From positions 124,001 through 188,000 of the forward strand of contig CACWMK010000002.1 of assembly GCA_902761905.1 (NCBI GenBank): a stretch of 64,000 nt of DNA, in the 5' to 3' direction. Below, piece by piece: positions 17,585-26,839 of this stretch (the stretch's first letter is position 1; every line of letters begins with the position of its first letter). A model generated the notes under the pieces. That model saw only the letters and a list, made by a program, of their open reading frames with translations. It was not told where the DNA came from and did no database searches. Both the position numbers and the translations under genes were made by a program. This stretch comes from an uncultured Prevotellaceae bacterium. Its GTDB lineage: Bacteria; Bacteroidota; Bacteroidia; Bacteroidales; Bacteroidaceae.

Positions 17585-20500
17585 TCAATCAGGAATTTGG
17601 GGTAATACAATATTGTTGATTCTTTCAAAATAGTAGTCACAGAACCGTTCATCCAGCATAGTCATATGATCAGCTTCAACGGGATAAATATTCATGTGGG
17701 GAGCCAGTGCTCTCCAACTGTTCAAATTCTCTTGTTTCTTCTGGGCCAACTCTTGAACGTCAATATTAATGGCTTTCGTCTGCAAAGACAGGTCTTCAGC
17801 CTCGAAATAGAGAACTTTACCATCATAGCCGGACAATTCGTGGTCATCTTTCAACGCTTGCATTTGTTGCAAATGACGGTTCCACTCCTTGACTTCTTCA
17901 ATGTCGGATGCTTCTTCAGACGTCAGTCCTTCTGCTTTTTGTAAAGGTATCTCCTTTACGATGTTAGCGGCATTGGCAAACGAGTCAAGCATGCAGACCT
18001 TAGACATGTAGCCCTTCTTCTTGTACCAGCGTACGGCACAACGATAGGCCAATTCTCCACCAAAACTGTGACCGATGAACATCTCCACAATAGCGTTGGA
18101 AGGCAAATTGGCATCGAGATAGTCAAAATAGAACTTTATCACGTCGTGGCTACTAAGTCCTTCTTCGTTGAATAATGTCTCATAGTGGTCGTCGATTGGT
18201 TCAATGACAAAGACGGAGTAATGCTTGCACAACCTGCTGATTAGCGGCTCTAACTTTTTGTAATAAGTGAATCCTTGTATCAACACAATGACAGGCTTAC
18301 TGGCATCATACCCATTCTCCCACTTTCCGATGGCCTGCTCATTAGTAAGAATGTCTCTTATGGACTTGCTCCTTAGAATATCGTTGACCTTGATGTTAAG
18401 ACCTTTACTATTTGCCATATCGGCCAACTTAATGGCTGATAGTGAGGTCAAACCTAATAACGTCAAATCGTCAGTGACGCCGAAATCATCTGTTTCAAGG
18501 ACGTCCTTGACAATCTCAAATAACTTCTTCTCATTTTCGTTGGCAGGTAGATTATGCTCGCCCAAGTTGAGCCCACTCATCAATTCTTCAGACAACAATG
18601 CTTTTTTATCTACCTTACCATTTGGTGTCACCGGCATTTTATCAATCTGCATCAGCATCTGTGGAATCATGTGCTGAGGAAGTGAAGTTCTCAGGTAATT
18701 AAGGATGACCTGAGTGTCTATAGATGCTTCAGCGCAATAAAAGCCAACCAAGGTCTTTATGTCTTTTCTCTTGAATACAAGAACTGAAGCTGCAGTCACA
18801 GAAGGATAGGTCATCATCTCATTTTCGATTTCACCCAATTCAATTCTAAAACCATTGAATTTCACCTGACTGTCGGTTCGTCCAAGATAGACTAATTCCC
18901 CCTCTTCATTCCATCTGGACATATCGCCGGTGTGATACATGGTCTCACCCTCTAGGAATGGGCATGCTGTAAAATGACTGGATGTTTGTTCCTGTTGCTT
19001 CCAATAACCTCGTGACATCTGTCGACCTATCAGACAGAGTTCGCCAGGAATACCATGAGGAACAAGATGTCCCATATTATCTACAATCACCGACATACTA
19101 TTAGGTACTGGACGTCCGATGGGAATAGTATTAACGTCTTTTTCCTGATTTACAATATGGTAGGAAGAACATACGGTAAATTCCGTGGGACCATACCCAT
19201 TGATAAGCTTCACAGAGGTCTTACGCAACTGATTCATCTTTTCACCTCCCATAACCATATAACGGAGGGGAAGTTCAAAGCTGTTGACCATTTCCATGCC
19301 CATCTGTGTACTCATCGTCATACCAGTGATGTGTTTTTCCCTGAAATACTTACACATACCTTTTGTGTCGAGGCGTAGTTCTGATGATAAGATATGAACT
19401 TCAGCACCACAGGTAAGAGGTGGGTACAAATCAAACAAAGAAGCATCAAAACTGAAACTGGCATGCTCTGCACACTTGTCTCCTGGTTTCAACTCTTCCA
19501 TTGGTACCAGCCATTTCATTAACGCACACAGTCCTTTATGTTCCATCATGACGCCTTTGGGCTTACCTGTGGAGCCTGATGTATATATCATATACGCCAA
19601 AGAATTAGGAAGACTGTTGTTGATGGGAACAGGCTCACTATTAAAGTCTATATCGTCGATGAATAGCATCCTGTCATATAGTTTTCCTTTAAAGTTTTTT
19701 TCTATAGCCATCGAACTGGTACTTAGCAGGAGTTTAGCTTGTGCGTTATCCAATATATACGACAGATGTGCCTCCGGATACTCCGGGTCCAAAGGAACAT
19801 AAGCACCACCAGCCTTGAAAACGCCCAAAACGGCTACAAGGAACTCTTTACATCTAGGTAACATGATGCCGATAAAATCGTCTTTGCCTATACCTTGAGT
19901 GACAAGGACTTTTGCCAATATGCTTGATTGATCATCAAGTTCCTTGTATGTCATACTTCCCTGACTGTCGACTACAGCTACAGCATCAGGAGATTTGGAA
20001 ACCTGTCTTTGGAACAAATCAACAAAGGTTTCCGACAGGTCGTATTCTATGGTCTCGCCTCTACTCAATTCGAGGAGCTCAGACTTTTCTTCCGGACTGA
20101 TCAGTTCTACATCACTAACATTTGCCGTGACAGCCATATTCAACAAAACATTTCTGAAGGCATCGACAAGATATCGCATTGCCATAGAATTGTAGCGCTT
20201 TCCATCGTACTCTAAAGTAACGCGATAGCTATCGGCTTCGGGCATTATGACAATGCTGATAGGGAACTTTGCAGTATCCAATGCCAAAGTAATCTGTGAC
20301 AAATCCTCCCATGAATAGTTTTTTCCGACCTCGTCTTGGTAGAGTAACATCAATTCTGCGTTCACTCGGTGACGTTCCACAATTTTAGTGTATGGATAGT
20401 AGTCCATACTATAGCTTTTCTGGAGTTGCCTATGTACCTCTTTTACGAAATCGGCAGTGGATTGTCCTTGTACTAATTCTGATGTGATGACAATAGGCAG

Positions 20501-23500
20501 TGTCTTGACGAACATACCAATACTCTGCTGAAGGTCAGCACTTACGTCACGACCATTGCTAATGGTAAGATACAGCGGATTTTCCTCTTTTACAAGCCGT
20601 TTGATAAAAATGGCAAAGGCTGCGTGCATATAGCTATTCACCGTGATACCATTAGCAGTACAGAAAGAGTCAATCTGATTACCTGATAAGTTGACTTCGA
20701 TACTTGCCAAGTCAGCCCCATCAGGTGCTAAATAACTGGGGAGTGATATCGCATTCGCACCAGTCAGCAATTCATCATACCACGATTCTGCCTTCTGTAT
20801 CTTTTCTGTGTCCTGGAGTTCTTCTTGCTCGTATAATGAATAGTCGTATGCCTGATAGCCCTCTTGTTTAAGCTTTTCTCCTTCATAAGCTCGTTTTAAG
20901 TCATTCATAAAGACCTTTCCTGACAATCCATCGAAGATAATATGATGAACATCAAAGAACAGATATGTCTTGAGAGGCGTCTTAAGCACTTCAAGTCTGT
21001 AAAGTTGGTCACTCATCAAATGGAACGGAACGACACGCTTTTGGAAATAGGCATTATCAGGCTCTTCACTGAGTTTACTGACTTTTACTTCTACCGTGGC
21101 CTCATCATTACGTTGTAGGACTACTTCACCATCAACCTCAATGAGCTTGGATTTCAGATATGGATGTGCGTTGACTACCTGTTTCAAGGCATTAACCATC
21201 CGGTCAGCATCTATACCTTCAAAGCCATAAACAAAAGGTACATTATACTGAGTGGTATCAGGATTTTTCTTCCACTCCAGATAAAGGCCTCTCTGATTCT
21301 CCATCAGCGGGTATGAGGCGCGTCGCTCATAGACAGGCAGAACACTATTAGAATTCTGAGAAAGGAGGGATGCTATAGCCCTAACCGTGGGGCGTTTCAT
21401 AATCTCTGCCATCTTAACATATACACCAAATCGACTGTGTAAAAGTGCGCTCAGACGCATAGCAGCCAACGATGACAATCCCCAATGTAGCAAGTTGTCT
21501 GTGACGCCTATTTTGGTGGTTTTGAGCATCTCGGTAATGAGCTCAAGAACTTGCTCCTCTATCTCTGTTTCTGGAGCTACTTGTGTTTCTGTTTTAAGAA
21601 CAGGAGCTGGGAGTTCCTTATAGTCTATTTTCCCATTTGGGGTCAAAGGCATCTGGTCAATTCTGATAAATTGGCTGGGTACCATATAACTGGGCAACTC
21701 TGCCATCAACGTTTCTTGAATTGCCGGTAACTCTTTGTTTCCTTCAGACGTATAATAAGCAACAATAAACTCGTTGTCTCCCTGTTTATGTACAAAAACA
21801 GCTGCAGAAACCACGCCAAGACAATGACTGATTTTTGTTTCGATTTCCTCTAACTCTATTCGGTAACCATATAATTTGATCTGATTGTCAATACGGCCAA
21901 TGTATTCCAATAAACCTTCTTCGTTCCAGCGGACTAAATCACCAGTACGATACATCTTTTGACCATCCAGGAAAGAACAGTCAACGAATCGCTCTTTTGT
22001 CAGTCCTTCCTGTTTCCAATACCCGCGGGACATCTGACAGCCTATGAGACAGAGTTCACCAACAGAACCTTGAGGAACAAGGCGCCCTTCAGTGTCAACG
22101 ACAACAGAGATACTATTTGGAACGGGTCTTCCGATAGGGATGTTGTCATGGTTCTCATCCTGTTCCAATATATAATAAGAGGAGCAGACTGTAAATTCCG
22201 TAGGACCATAGCAGTTAATGACGCTGGTATTACCAATAGGCACATTAGCCATCTTTGAACCACCCAACATCAGATACCTGAGGGGAAGCTGGAAATACTT
22301 CAGCATCTCGGTACCAAGCAGACAACTCATTGCCAGACCAACAATCCTGTGCTTGTTGAAATAATCATTCATCTCCTGCATGTCAAGACGCAATTCAGAA
22401 GATAGAATATGGAGTTGTGCTCCCTTAACTAGAGGTGGCATCAGGTCGTCGAGTGAACCGTCAAAACTAAAACTAGGATGCTGGGCACAATGGTCTTCAG
22501 GTGTGATTCTCAACAGGTCTTTGTGCCATTCCAAATTGGCACGAAGACTCTGGTGCTCAATCATAACCCCTTTGGGTTTGCCTGTAGTTCCCGACGTATA
22601 AATCATGTAGGCCAGTCCTGATGGCTTTGCAAAATTGACGGGATGATCCGACGGCTCATTGAAATCAAATTTATCTATGAGCAACTGCTTCTCTCGTGGG
22701 AAGTACTGCTCTGTCTGACAATCCTTCAATAAAGTACTGGTAGTAATCAATACACGTGACTCAGAATCGTTTAGTATATAGGCAAGTCGTTCCTCAGGAT
22801 AATCACTGTCAAGCGGAACATAAGCGCCACCTGCTTTGAATACAGCGAATACGGCAATGAGGAACTCCTTGCGCCTTGGCAGCATGATAGCTACAAAGGT
22901 ATCGGTGCTGACGCCGACCTTTCTGAGTGCTGTGGCTAATACATCTGACCTCCTATCAAGTTCTGCATAGGTAATATCCGATACTTCATCGACTACAGCA
23001 ATATTGTCGTGTCTAAGCATAGCCTGACGATGGAAAAGATCCACTATGGTCTCAGAACGGTCGTAATCTAATCGGTCGCCTGTTCCTAATGCCAAGATGG
23101 CCTGCTGTTCATTATCGGTCAGGATTGGTAGGTCGCAGAGAGGTTTGTCATCGGATTCAGAATGGAGAAAACCCTCAAGTATCGTATTATAGCCACGCAT
23201 CAATCGTCTGATGAAGGACTGCGTGTATTGGTTGCTATGATATTCGGTATGCAGAATCAGCTTCGTATCGCTGCGTAATATCTCAAAAGCCAGATCCTCG
23301 CCTGTGGCATTCTCCATCAGTGGCTGATAGGTGAACATTTCACTGTTGCTTGGCGCCAGATCTCCTTGGTAAGCAAACAGGATATGACTGTTAACTGCAT
23401 TGTTCATGGCCTTGATTTCTGCAAAGGAGAACAGACTGTTGCTCATACTGCCCATCAACTGTTGCTTGGTTGTCTGAAGCAACTCCTTTACAGTAGTTCC

Positions 23501-26017
23501 ATGTTCCCATTTAGTGTAAACTGGCAAGGTCTTGACAAGCATGGCCACCGTCCGTTGGGTTTTCAAATTCTGACGTCCAGAGAAGATGGTTGCGAAAAGT
23601 GACTCCTGTGCATGCGTGTTTATACCTAATAAATAACCGAATACGGTGGTTGTCAGTACGTTAGGCGTGACACCAAGACGAGCGCATGCATCCTCCAATT
23701 GCTTGTAGTCTACAGTCAGTTCAATACGTTCTTGTCCATAAGTAATCTGCGAATCCTGCTTTTCCGGTATGGGAAGAGATGATACCTTTATTTCTCCGAA
23801 CTGCTCCTTGTACCATTTTTTAGCAGAAATGTATGCATCGGTCTTACGTAGAGATTCTTCTTCTAATGCAATTTCATATCCAGTAAACTCCTCTTTTTTG
23901 ACAGGTAGTTGCTCATAAGCATCCTTTAAATCCTTGAGGATAATATTGAAAGACATACCATCAAAGATGATATGATGGAAATCAATAAACAAATACTGTG
24001 CTTCCGGAGTCTTCAAAATACGGATGCGGAAGAGACGGTCGCTTAGCAAATCGAAAGGACGAATCAGTTCTGGCTTCAGCTTTTCGAACTCTTGCTGAGT
24101 CAAAGTCTCCACGCTTTGGTGGTAAGCCTCTGCATCATTTCGCAACTGTCTTGGATTCCCTTGGCTGTCAACAAATAATCGGGTTTTGATAAATGGATGA
24201 GCCTCAACCATCATTTCGCATGCCTTGGAAAGCTGGCCTGCATCAATGCCCGGATTCAGTTGGAACAACATGCCGTTATTGTAAGCCACTTCACCATGAC
24301 GAGACATGCACTCAACATAAATGCCTAACTGGGTCTGACTAAGCGGATAGTCCTTTTGCAGTACGTAGCTGACCTGTTCTGTATTTGCGCAGGCCTCAGC
24401 TATCTTCTTCGGCGTGCGATTCACATATATCATTTGGGAAGAAAGCGTGAGTTCCGGACATAGTGTCTGGACTTCCATAACCCTGATACTATCACCACCA
24501 AGTTCAAAGAAATCGTCGTAAATACCTATGTTGTCGACTGCCAATGACTTTTCAAATGCTTCACAAAGCTGATGCTCAACATTATTTGTAGGAGCAGTAT
24601 ATGGAGGTCGAACGATACTTTCTGTCTTATCTGAAGGCGCAAGCAGTGCTTTACGGTTTGTCTTCCCACTTGGAAGAAGAGGAAAACTATCCATCTTCAC
24701 AAAATATGCAGGAACCATATAAGCAGGCAACTTGGATAGCAAATATTCACGGATAGTGTCTTCAGATACGTTATCGGTGGCAATATAATAAGCGCACAAA
24801 TACTGCCTGTCTTTAGTGGTAAAGCCTTTAATAATAGCATTCTTTATACCGTAAACCTGCTTGATGACTGCTTCCACCTCACCAGGTTCAACACGCTGAC
24901 CGTTGATTTTTACCATCCAGTCCTTGCGATTGACATAGACGACATTACCGTCTGGTTGTTGGCAAACGATATCTCCAGTATGCAACCATCCACCACGGAA
25001 GAGGTGCTCTGTTAGTTCTGGTTCCTTGTAATAACCAGAGGTAAATGGCCCACGAACACATAATTCGCCTTCTTCCCCTTGTGCGACAGGCTTTCCCTCT
25101 GTATCCAAAATGCAGTAATCCACATCTACATCAGGCTTACCTATCGGTGTGTTATCGTATTTTTTATCTACGAGAAAGGAAAAAGTAAAACCACCAGTTT
25201 CTGTCTGGCCGTAGCAGTTAAAAATCTTATAATAATCTGAAGGACCTACCCCTGAGAGTCGTTCGGCTCCAGTCGTAACAATTTTCAAATGGGATGACTT
25301 GTTTTGAAAATGAGCAAGGAGTGAGGGAGGCATAAAAACAAACTCTATCTGGTGTTTTTCCAAATATGTCTCATATTTACGAATATCCCTGATGATCTCT
25401 GAAGGAATGAGGTCGGCTATACCTCCTTTGACAATAATTACATATAATTGCTTACTGACAACAAAAAACATGGGAGCCGTGATACCCATAACGGTAATTT
25501 CCTCCTCATCTATAAAGGATTCATATGTGGGAGATATTCTATAGAATGCGAAGTTTGTCATCACCGCTTTTGGGGTTCCTGTACTTCCAGACGTATAGAA
25601 AAGTGCATTGATGTCCTCCTCATTCGGAAGTATATAGTTTTCTGCAGGTTCTGTCTTCATCATTGCCTGAATGATATCCTCGTTTATCAATAAGGGGGAT
25701 TCACAATGATGCATGATATAATCAATGCGGTTTTTGGGATATTTATCGCCCATGGGGACAATGGCATGACCTGCTAACCAGATACCTATTTCGGCTGCCA
25801 CATACTCTACTGAAGTAGGCAGACAGATGCCTATAAATGAATGTTGAGGGTAGTTTTCCTGCTGTAAGTAGCCTGCCACTCTGCAGGCCATATTGAATAG
25901 CTCTTTATATGTAGTCTGTCGCTGGCCATTCTGGTCAACGACAGCAATCTTGTTTTCATTTGTCTTAAATGAATCTAAAAGCCTTAATATAAACTTAGCC
26001 GTATTTAATTGCGTCAT
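17585..26017 (-). CDS. Three-module non-ribosomal peptide synthetase (A-T-C-A-T-C-A-T-TE)
   Basis: 2810 residues. Domains: A1 about 1-460, T1 485-545 (Ser510 in LGGDS), C2 555-970 (HHIIFDG 681-687), A2 985-1470, T2 1485-1555 (Ser1516), C3 1565-1985 (HHIIFDG 1691-1697), A3 1995-2475, T3 2495-2560 (Ser2525), TE 2575-2800 (GHSFG with Ser2651, Asp2678, His2784). All three A domains keep the A10 lysine (452, 1463, 2468), so each looks active. A2 and A3 carry the amino-acid-binding Asp (1186, 2191); A1 has Phe there, so its substrate may not be an alpha-amino acid. The product should be a three-unit compound released by hydrolysis or cyclisation. No MbtH protein, epimerase or carrier-protein transferase is in the window. 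The ATG shares one base with the stop of the kinase gene upstream. Confidence 0.95.
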   Translation of the reverse strand: MTQLNTAKFILRLLDSFKTNENKIAVVDQNGQRQTTYKELFNMACRVAGYLQQENYPQHSFIGICLPTSVEYVAAEIGIWLAGHAIVPMGDKYPKNRIDYIMHHCESPLLINEDIIQAMMKTEPAENYILPNEEDINALFYTSGSTGTPKAVMTNFAFYRISPTYESFIDEEEITVMGITAPMFFVVSKQLYVIIVKGGIADLIPSEIIRDIRKYETYLEKHQIEFVFMPPSLLAHFQNKSSHLKIVTTGAERLSGVGPSDYYKIFNCYGQTETGGFTFSFLVDKKYDNTPIGKPDVDVDYCILDTEGKPVAQGEEGELCVRGPFTSGYYKEPELTEHLFRGGWLHTGDIVCQQPDGNVVYVNRKDWMVKINGQRVEPGEVEAVIKQVYGIKNAIIKGFTTKDRQYLCAYYIATDNVSEDTIREYLLSKLPAYMVPAYFVKMDSFPLLPSGKTNRKALLAPSDKTESIVRPPYTAPTNNVEHQLCEAFEKSLAVDNIGIYDDFFELGGDSIRVMEVQTLCPELTLSSQMIYVNRTPKKIAEACANTEQVSYVLQKDYPLSQTQLGIYVECMSRHGEVAYNNGMLFQLNPGIDAGQLSKACEMMVEAHPFIKTRLFVDSQGNPRQLRNDAEAYHQSVETLTQQEFEKLKPELIRPFDLLSDRLFRIRILKTPEAQYLFIDFHHIIFDGMSFNIILKDLKDAYEQLPVKKEEFTGYEIALEEESLRKTDAYISAKKWYKEQFGEIKVSSLPIPEKQDSQITYGQERIELTVDYKQLEDACARLGVTPNVLTTTVFGYLLGINTHAQESLFATIFSGRQNLKTQRTVAMLVKTLPVYTKWEHGTTVKELLQTTKQQLMGSMSNSLFSFAEIKAMNNAVNSHILFAYQGDLAPSNSEMFTYQPLMENATGEDLAFEILRSDTKLILHTEYHSNQYTQSFIRRLMRGYNTILEGFLHSESDDKPLCDLPILTDNEQQAILALGTGDRLDYDRSETIVDLFHRQAMLRHDNIAVVDEVSDITYAELDRRSDVLATALRKVGVSTDTFVAIMLPRRKEFLIAVFAVFKAGGAYVPLDSDYPEERLAYILNDSESRVLITTSTLLKDCQTEQYFPREKQLLIDKFDFNEPSDHPVNFAKPSGLAYMIYTSGTTGKPKGVMIEHQSLRANLEWHKDLLRITPEDHCAQHPSFSFDGSLDDLMPPLVKGAQLHILSSELRLDMQEMNDYFNKHRIVGLAMSCLLGTEMLKYFQLPLRYLMLGGSKMANVPIGNTSVINCYGPTEFTVCSSYYILEQDENHDNIPIGRPVPNSISVVVDTEGRLVPQGSVGELCLIGCQMSRGYWKQEGLTKERFVDCSFLDGQKMYRTGDLVRWNEEGLLEYIGRIDNQIKLYGYRIELEEIETKISHCLGVVSAAVFVHKQGDNEFIVAYYTSEGNKELPAIQETLMAELPSYMVPSQFIRIDQMPLTPNGKIDYKELPAPVLKTETQVAPETEIEEQVLELITEMLKTTKIGVTDNLLHWGLSSLAAMRLSALLHSRFGVYVKMAEIMKRPTVRAIASLLSQNSNSVLPVYERRASYPLMENQRGLYLEWKKNPDTTQYNVPFVYGFEGIDADRMVNALKQVVNAHPYLKSKLIEVDGEVVLQRNDEATVEVKVSKLSEEPDNAYFQKRVVPFHLMSDQLYRLEVLKTPLKTYLFFDVHHIIFDGLSGKVFMNDLKRAYEGEKLKQEGYQAYDYSLYEQEELQDTEKIQKAESWYDELLTGANAISLPSYLAPDGADLASIEVNLSGNQIDSFCTANGITVNSYMHAAFAIFIKRLVKEENPLYLTISNGRDVSADLQQSIGMFVKTLPIVITSELVQGQSTADFVKEVHRQLQKSYSMDYYPYTKIVERHRVNAELMLLYQDEVGKNYSWEDLSQITLALDTAKFPISIVIMPEADSYRVTLEYDGKRYNSMAMRYLVDAFRNVLLNMAVTANVSDVELISPEEKSELLELSRGETIEYDLSETFVDLFQRQVSKSPDAVAVVDSQGSMTYKELDDQSSILAKVLVTQGIGKDDFIGIMLPRCKEFLVAVLGVFKAGGAYVPLDPEYPEAHLSYILDNAQAKLLLSTSSMAIEKNFKGKLYDRMLFIDDIDFNSEPVPINNSLPNSLAYMIYTSGSTGKPKGVMMEHKGLCALMKWLVPMEELKPGDKCAEHASFSFDASLFDLYPPLTCGAEVHILSSELRLDTKGMCKYFREKHITGMTMSTQMGMEMVNSFELPLRYMVMGGEKMNQLRKTSVKLINGYGPTEFTVCSSYHIVNQEKDVNTIPIGRPVPNSMSVIVDNMGHLVPHGIPGELCLIGRQMSRGYWKQQEQTSSHFTACPFLEGETMYHTGDMSRWNEEGELVYLGRTDSQVKFNGFRIELGEIENEMMTYPSVTAASVLVFKRKDIKTLVGFYCAEASIDTQVILNYLRTSLPQHMIPQMLMQIDKMPVTPNGKVDKKALLSEELMSGLNLGEHNLPANENEKKLFEIVKDVLETDDFGVTDDLTLLGLTSLSAIKLADMANSKGLNIKVNDILRSKSIRDILTNEQAIGKWENGYDASKPVIVLIQGFTYYKKLEPLISRLCKHYSVFVIEPIDDHYETLFNEEGLSSHDVIKFYFDYLDANLPSNAIVEMFIGHSFGGELAYRCAVRWYKKKGYMSKVCMLDSFANAANIVKEIPLQKAEGLTSEEASDIEEVKEWNRHLQQMQALKDDHELSGYDGKVLYFEAEDLSLQTKAINIDVQELAQKKQENLNSWRALAPHMNIYPVEADHMTMLDERFCDYYFERINNIVLPQIPD

Positions 26018-26835
26018 TATGTAATCGGTATAGTAAATGTGAAACTGGCCCCCTGGCCTTCCTCTGATTCGAAGGAAATTTTTCCATGGTGCTTATTCTC
26101 AATGATATCACGCACAATATTCATACCAAGACCAGTTCCTTCGCCTATTGGTTTCGTAGTGAAGAAGTTCTCAAAGAGCTTTTGTTTAACTTCTTCGCTC
26201 ATACCAACTCCGTTGTCAGTCATTGTGATGATACAGTTGCTATCTTGCTTGCTGACACTGATGGTAACCTCGGGCTTGTAATCAGAAGGAGCATCCTGCG
26301 ATTTCTTCCATAATGAATAAAACGCATTGTTCATGATGTTAAGAACAGCGCGGCTCAAGTCCTGCGGAATTACCATCATCTGAGGGATGCCTTCTTCGTA
26401 TTGCTCATGGATGCTGGCATTGAAACCTTTGTGATTGGCACGCATGGCATGGTAGGAGAGCCATACATACTCCTTGACGATTTTGCAGACGTCTGAAGGG
26501 ATATACTCGTTCTCCTTGCCCCTGGAAACGAGAAGAATGCCTTGAATGATGCTGATGGCACGTTCACCATGCTCTACGATCTTTGCCATATTCTCTTTCA
26601 GGTCAGCCACAATGTCTTCCAAATCCTCGCGATCCTCTTCAGGCAACTTGTCTTCGTTGTCTTCCACGATCTCCGTAAGGTCCTTCAGTAACTTGTCAGA
26701 CATCTTGCTGAAATTGATTACGAAGTTGAGCGGGTTCTGTATCTCATGGGCAATGCCAGCACTGAGTATGCCTAATGAGGCCAGCTTTTCCTGCTTCTGT
26801 AATTGCTCCTTGAGTTGTTCGATTTGTTGTTCCAT
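26017..26835 (-). CDS. Soluble histidine kinase
   Basis: 272 residues, no signal peptide or membrane segment. A short N-terminal coiled coil (1-18) leads to a HisKA-type helix with the phospho-acceptor His30 in GIAHEIQNPLNF. After an acidic insert (about 52-75) comes the GHKL ATPase: N-box LNIMNNAFYSL, G1 TDNGVGM, F-box FENFFTTK, G2 GEGTGLGMNIV. No sensory domain is present, so it probably takes its signal from a partner, most simply the 26840-29701 protein, which has the sensor but lacks this histidine. Stop codon overlaps the NRPS start by one base (TAATG), which suggests coupled translation. The phosphate could go to Asp58 of the response regulator at 31323-32486. Confidence 0.9.
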   Translation of the reverse strand: MEQQIEQLKEQLQKQEKLASLGILSAGIAHEIQNPLNFVINFSKMSDKLLKDLTEIVEDNEDKLPEEDREDLEDIVADLKENMAKIVEHGERAISIIQGILLVSRGKENEYIPSDVCKIVKEYVWLSYHAMRANHKGFNASIHEQYEEGIPQMMVIPQDLSRAVLNIMNNAFYSLWKKSQDAPSDYKPEVTISVSKQDSNCIITMTDNGVGMSEEVKQKLFENFFTTKPIGEGTGLGMNIVRDIIENKHHGKISFESEEGQGASFTFTIPIT

Positions 26836-26839
26836 AAGT

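Noticed and set aside
17585-26017. Naming the NRPS product a siderophore
   Set aside because: No hydroxamate or catechol synthesis genes are present and the A-domain substrates are not certain.
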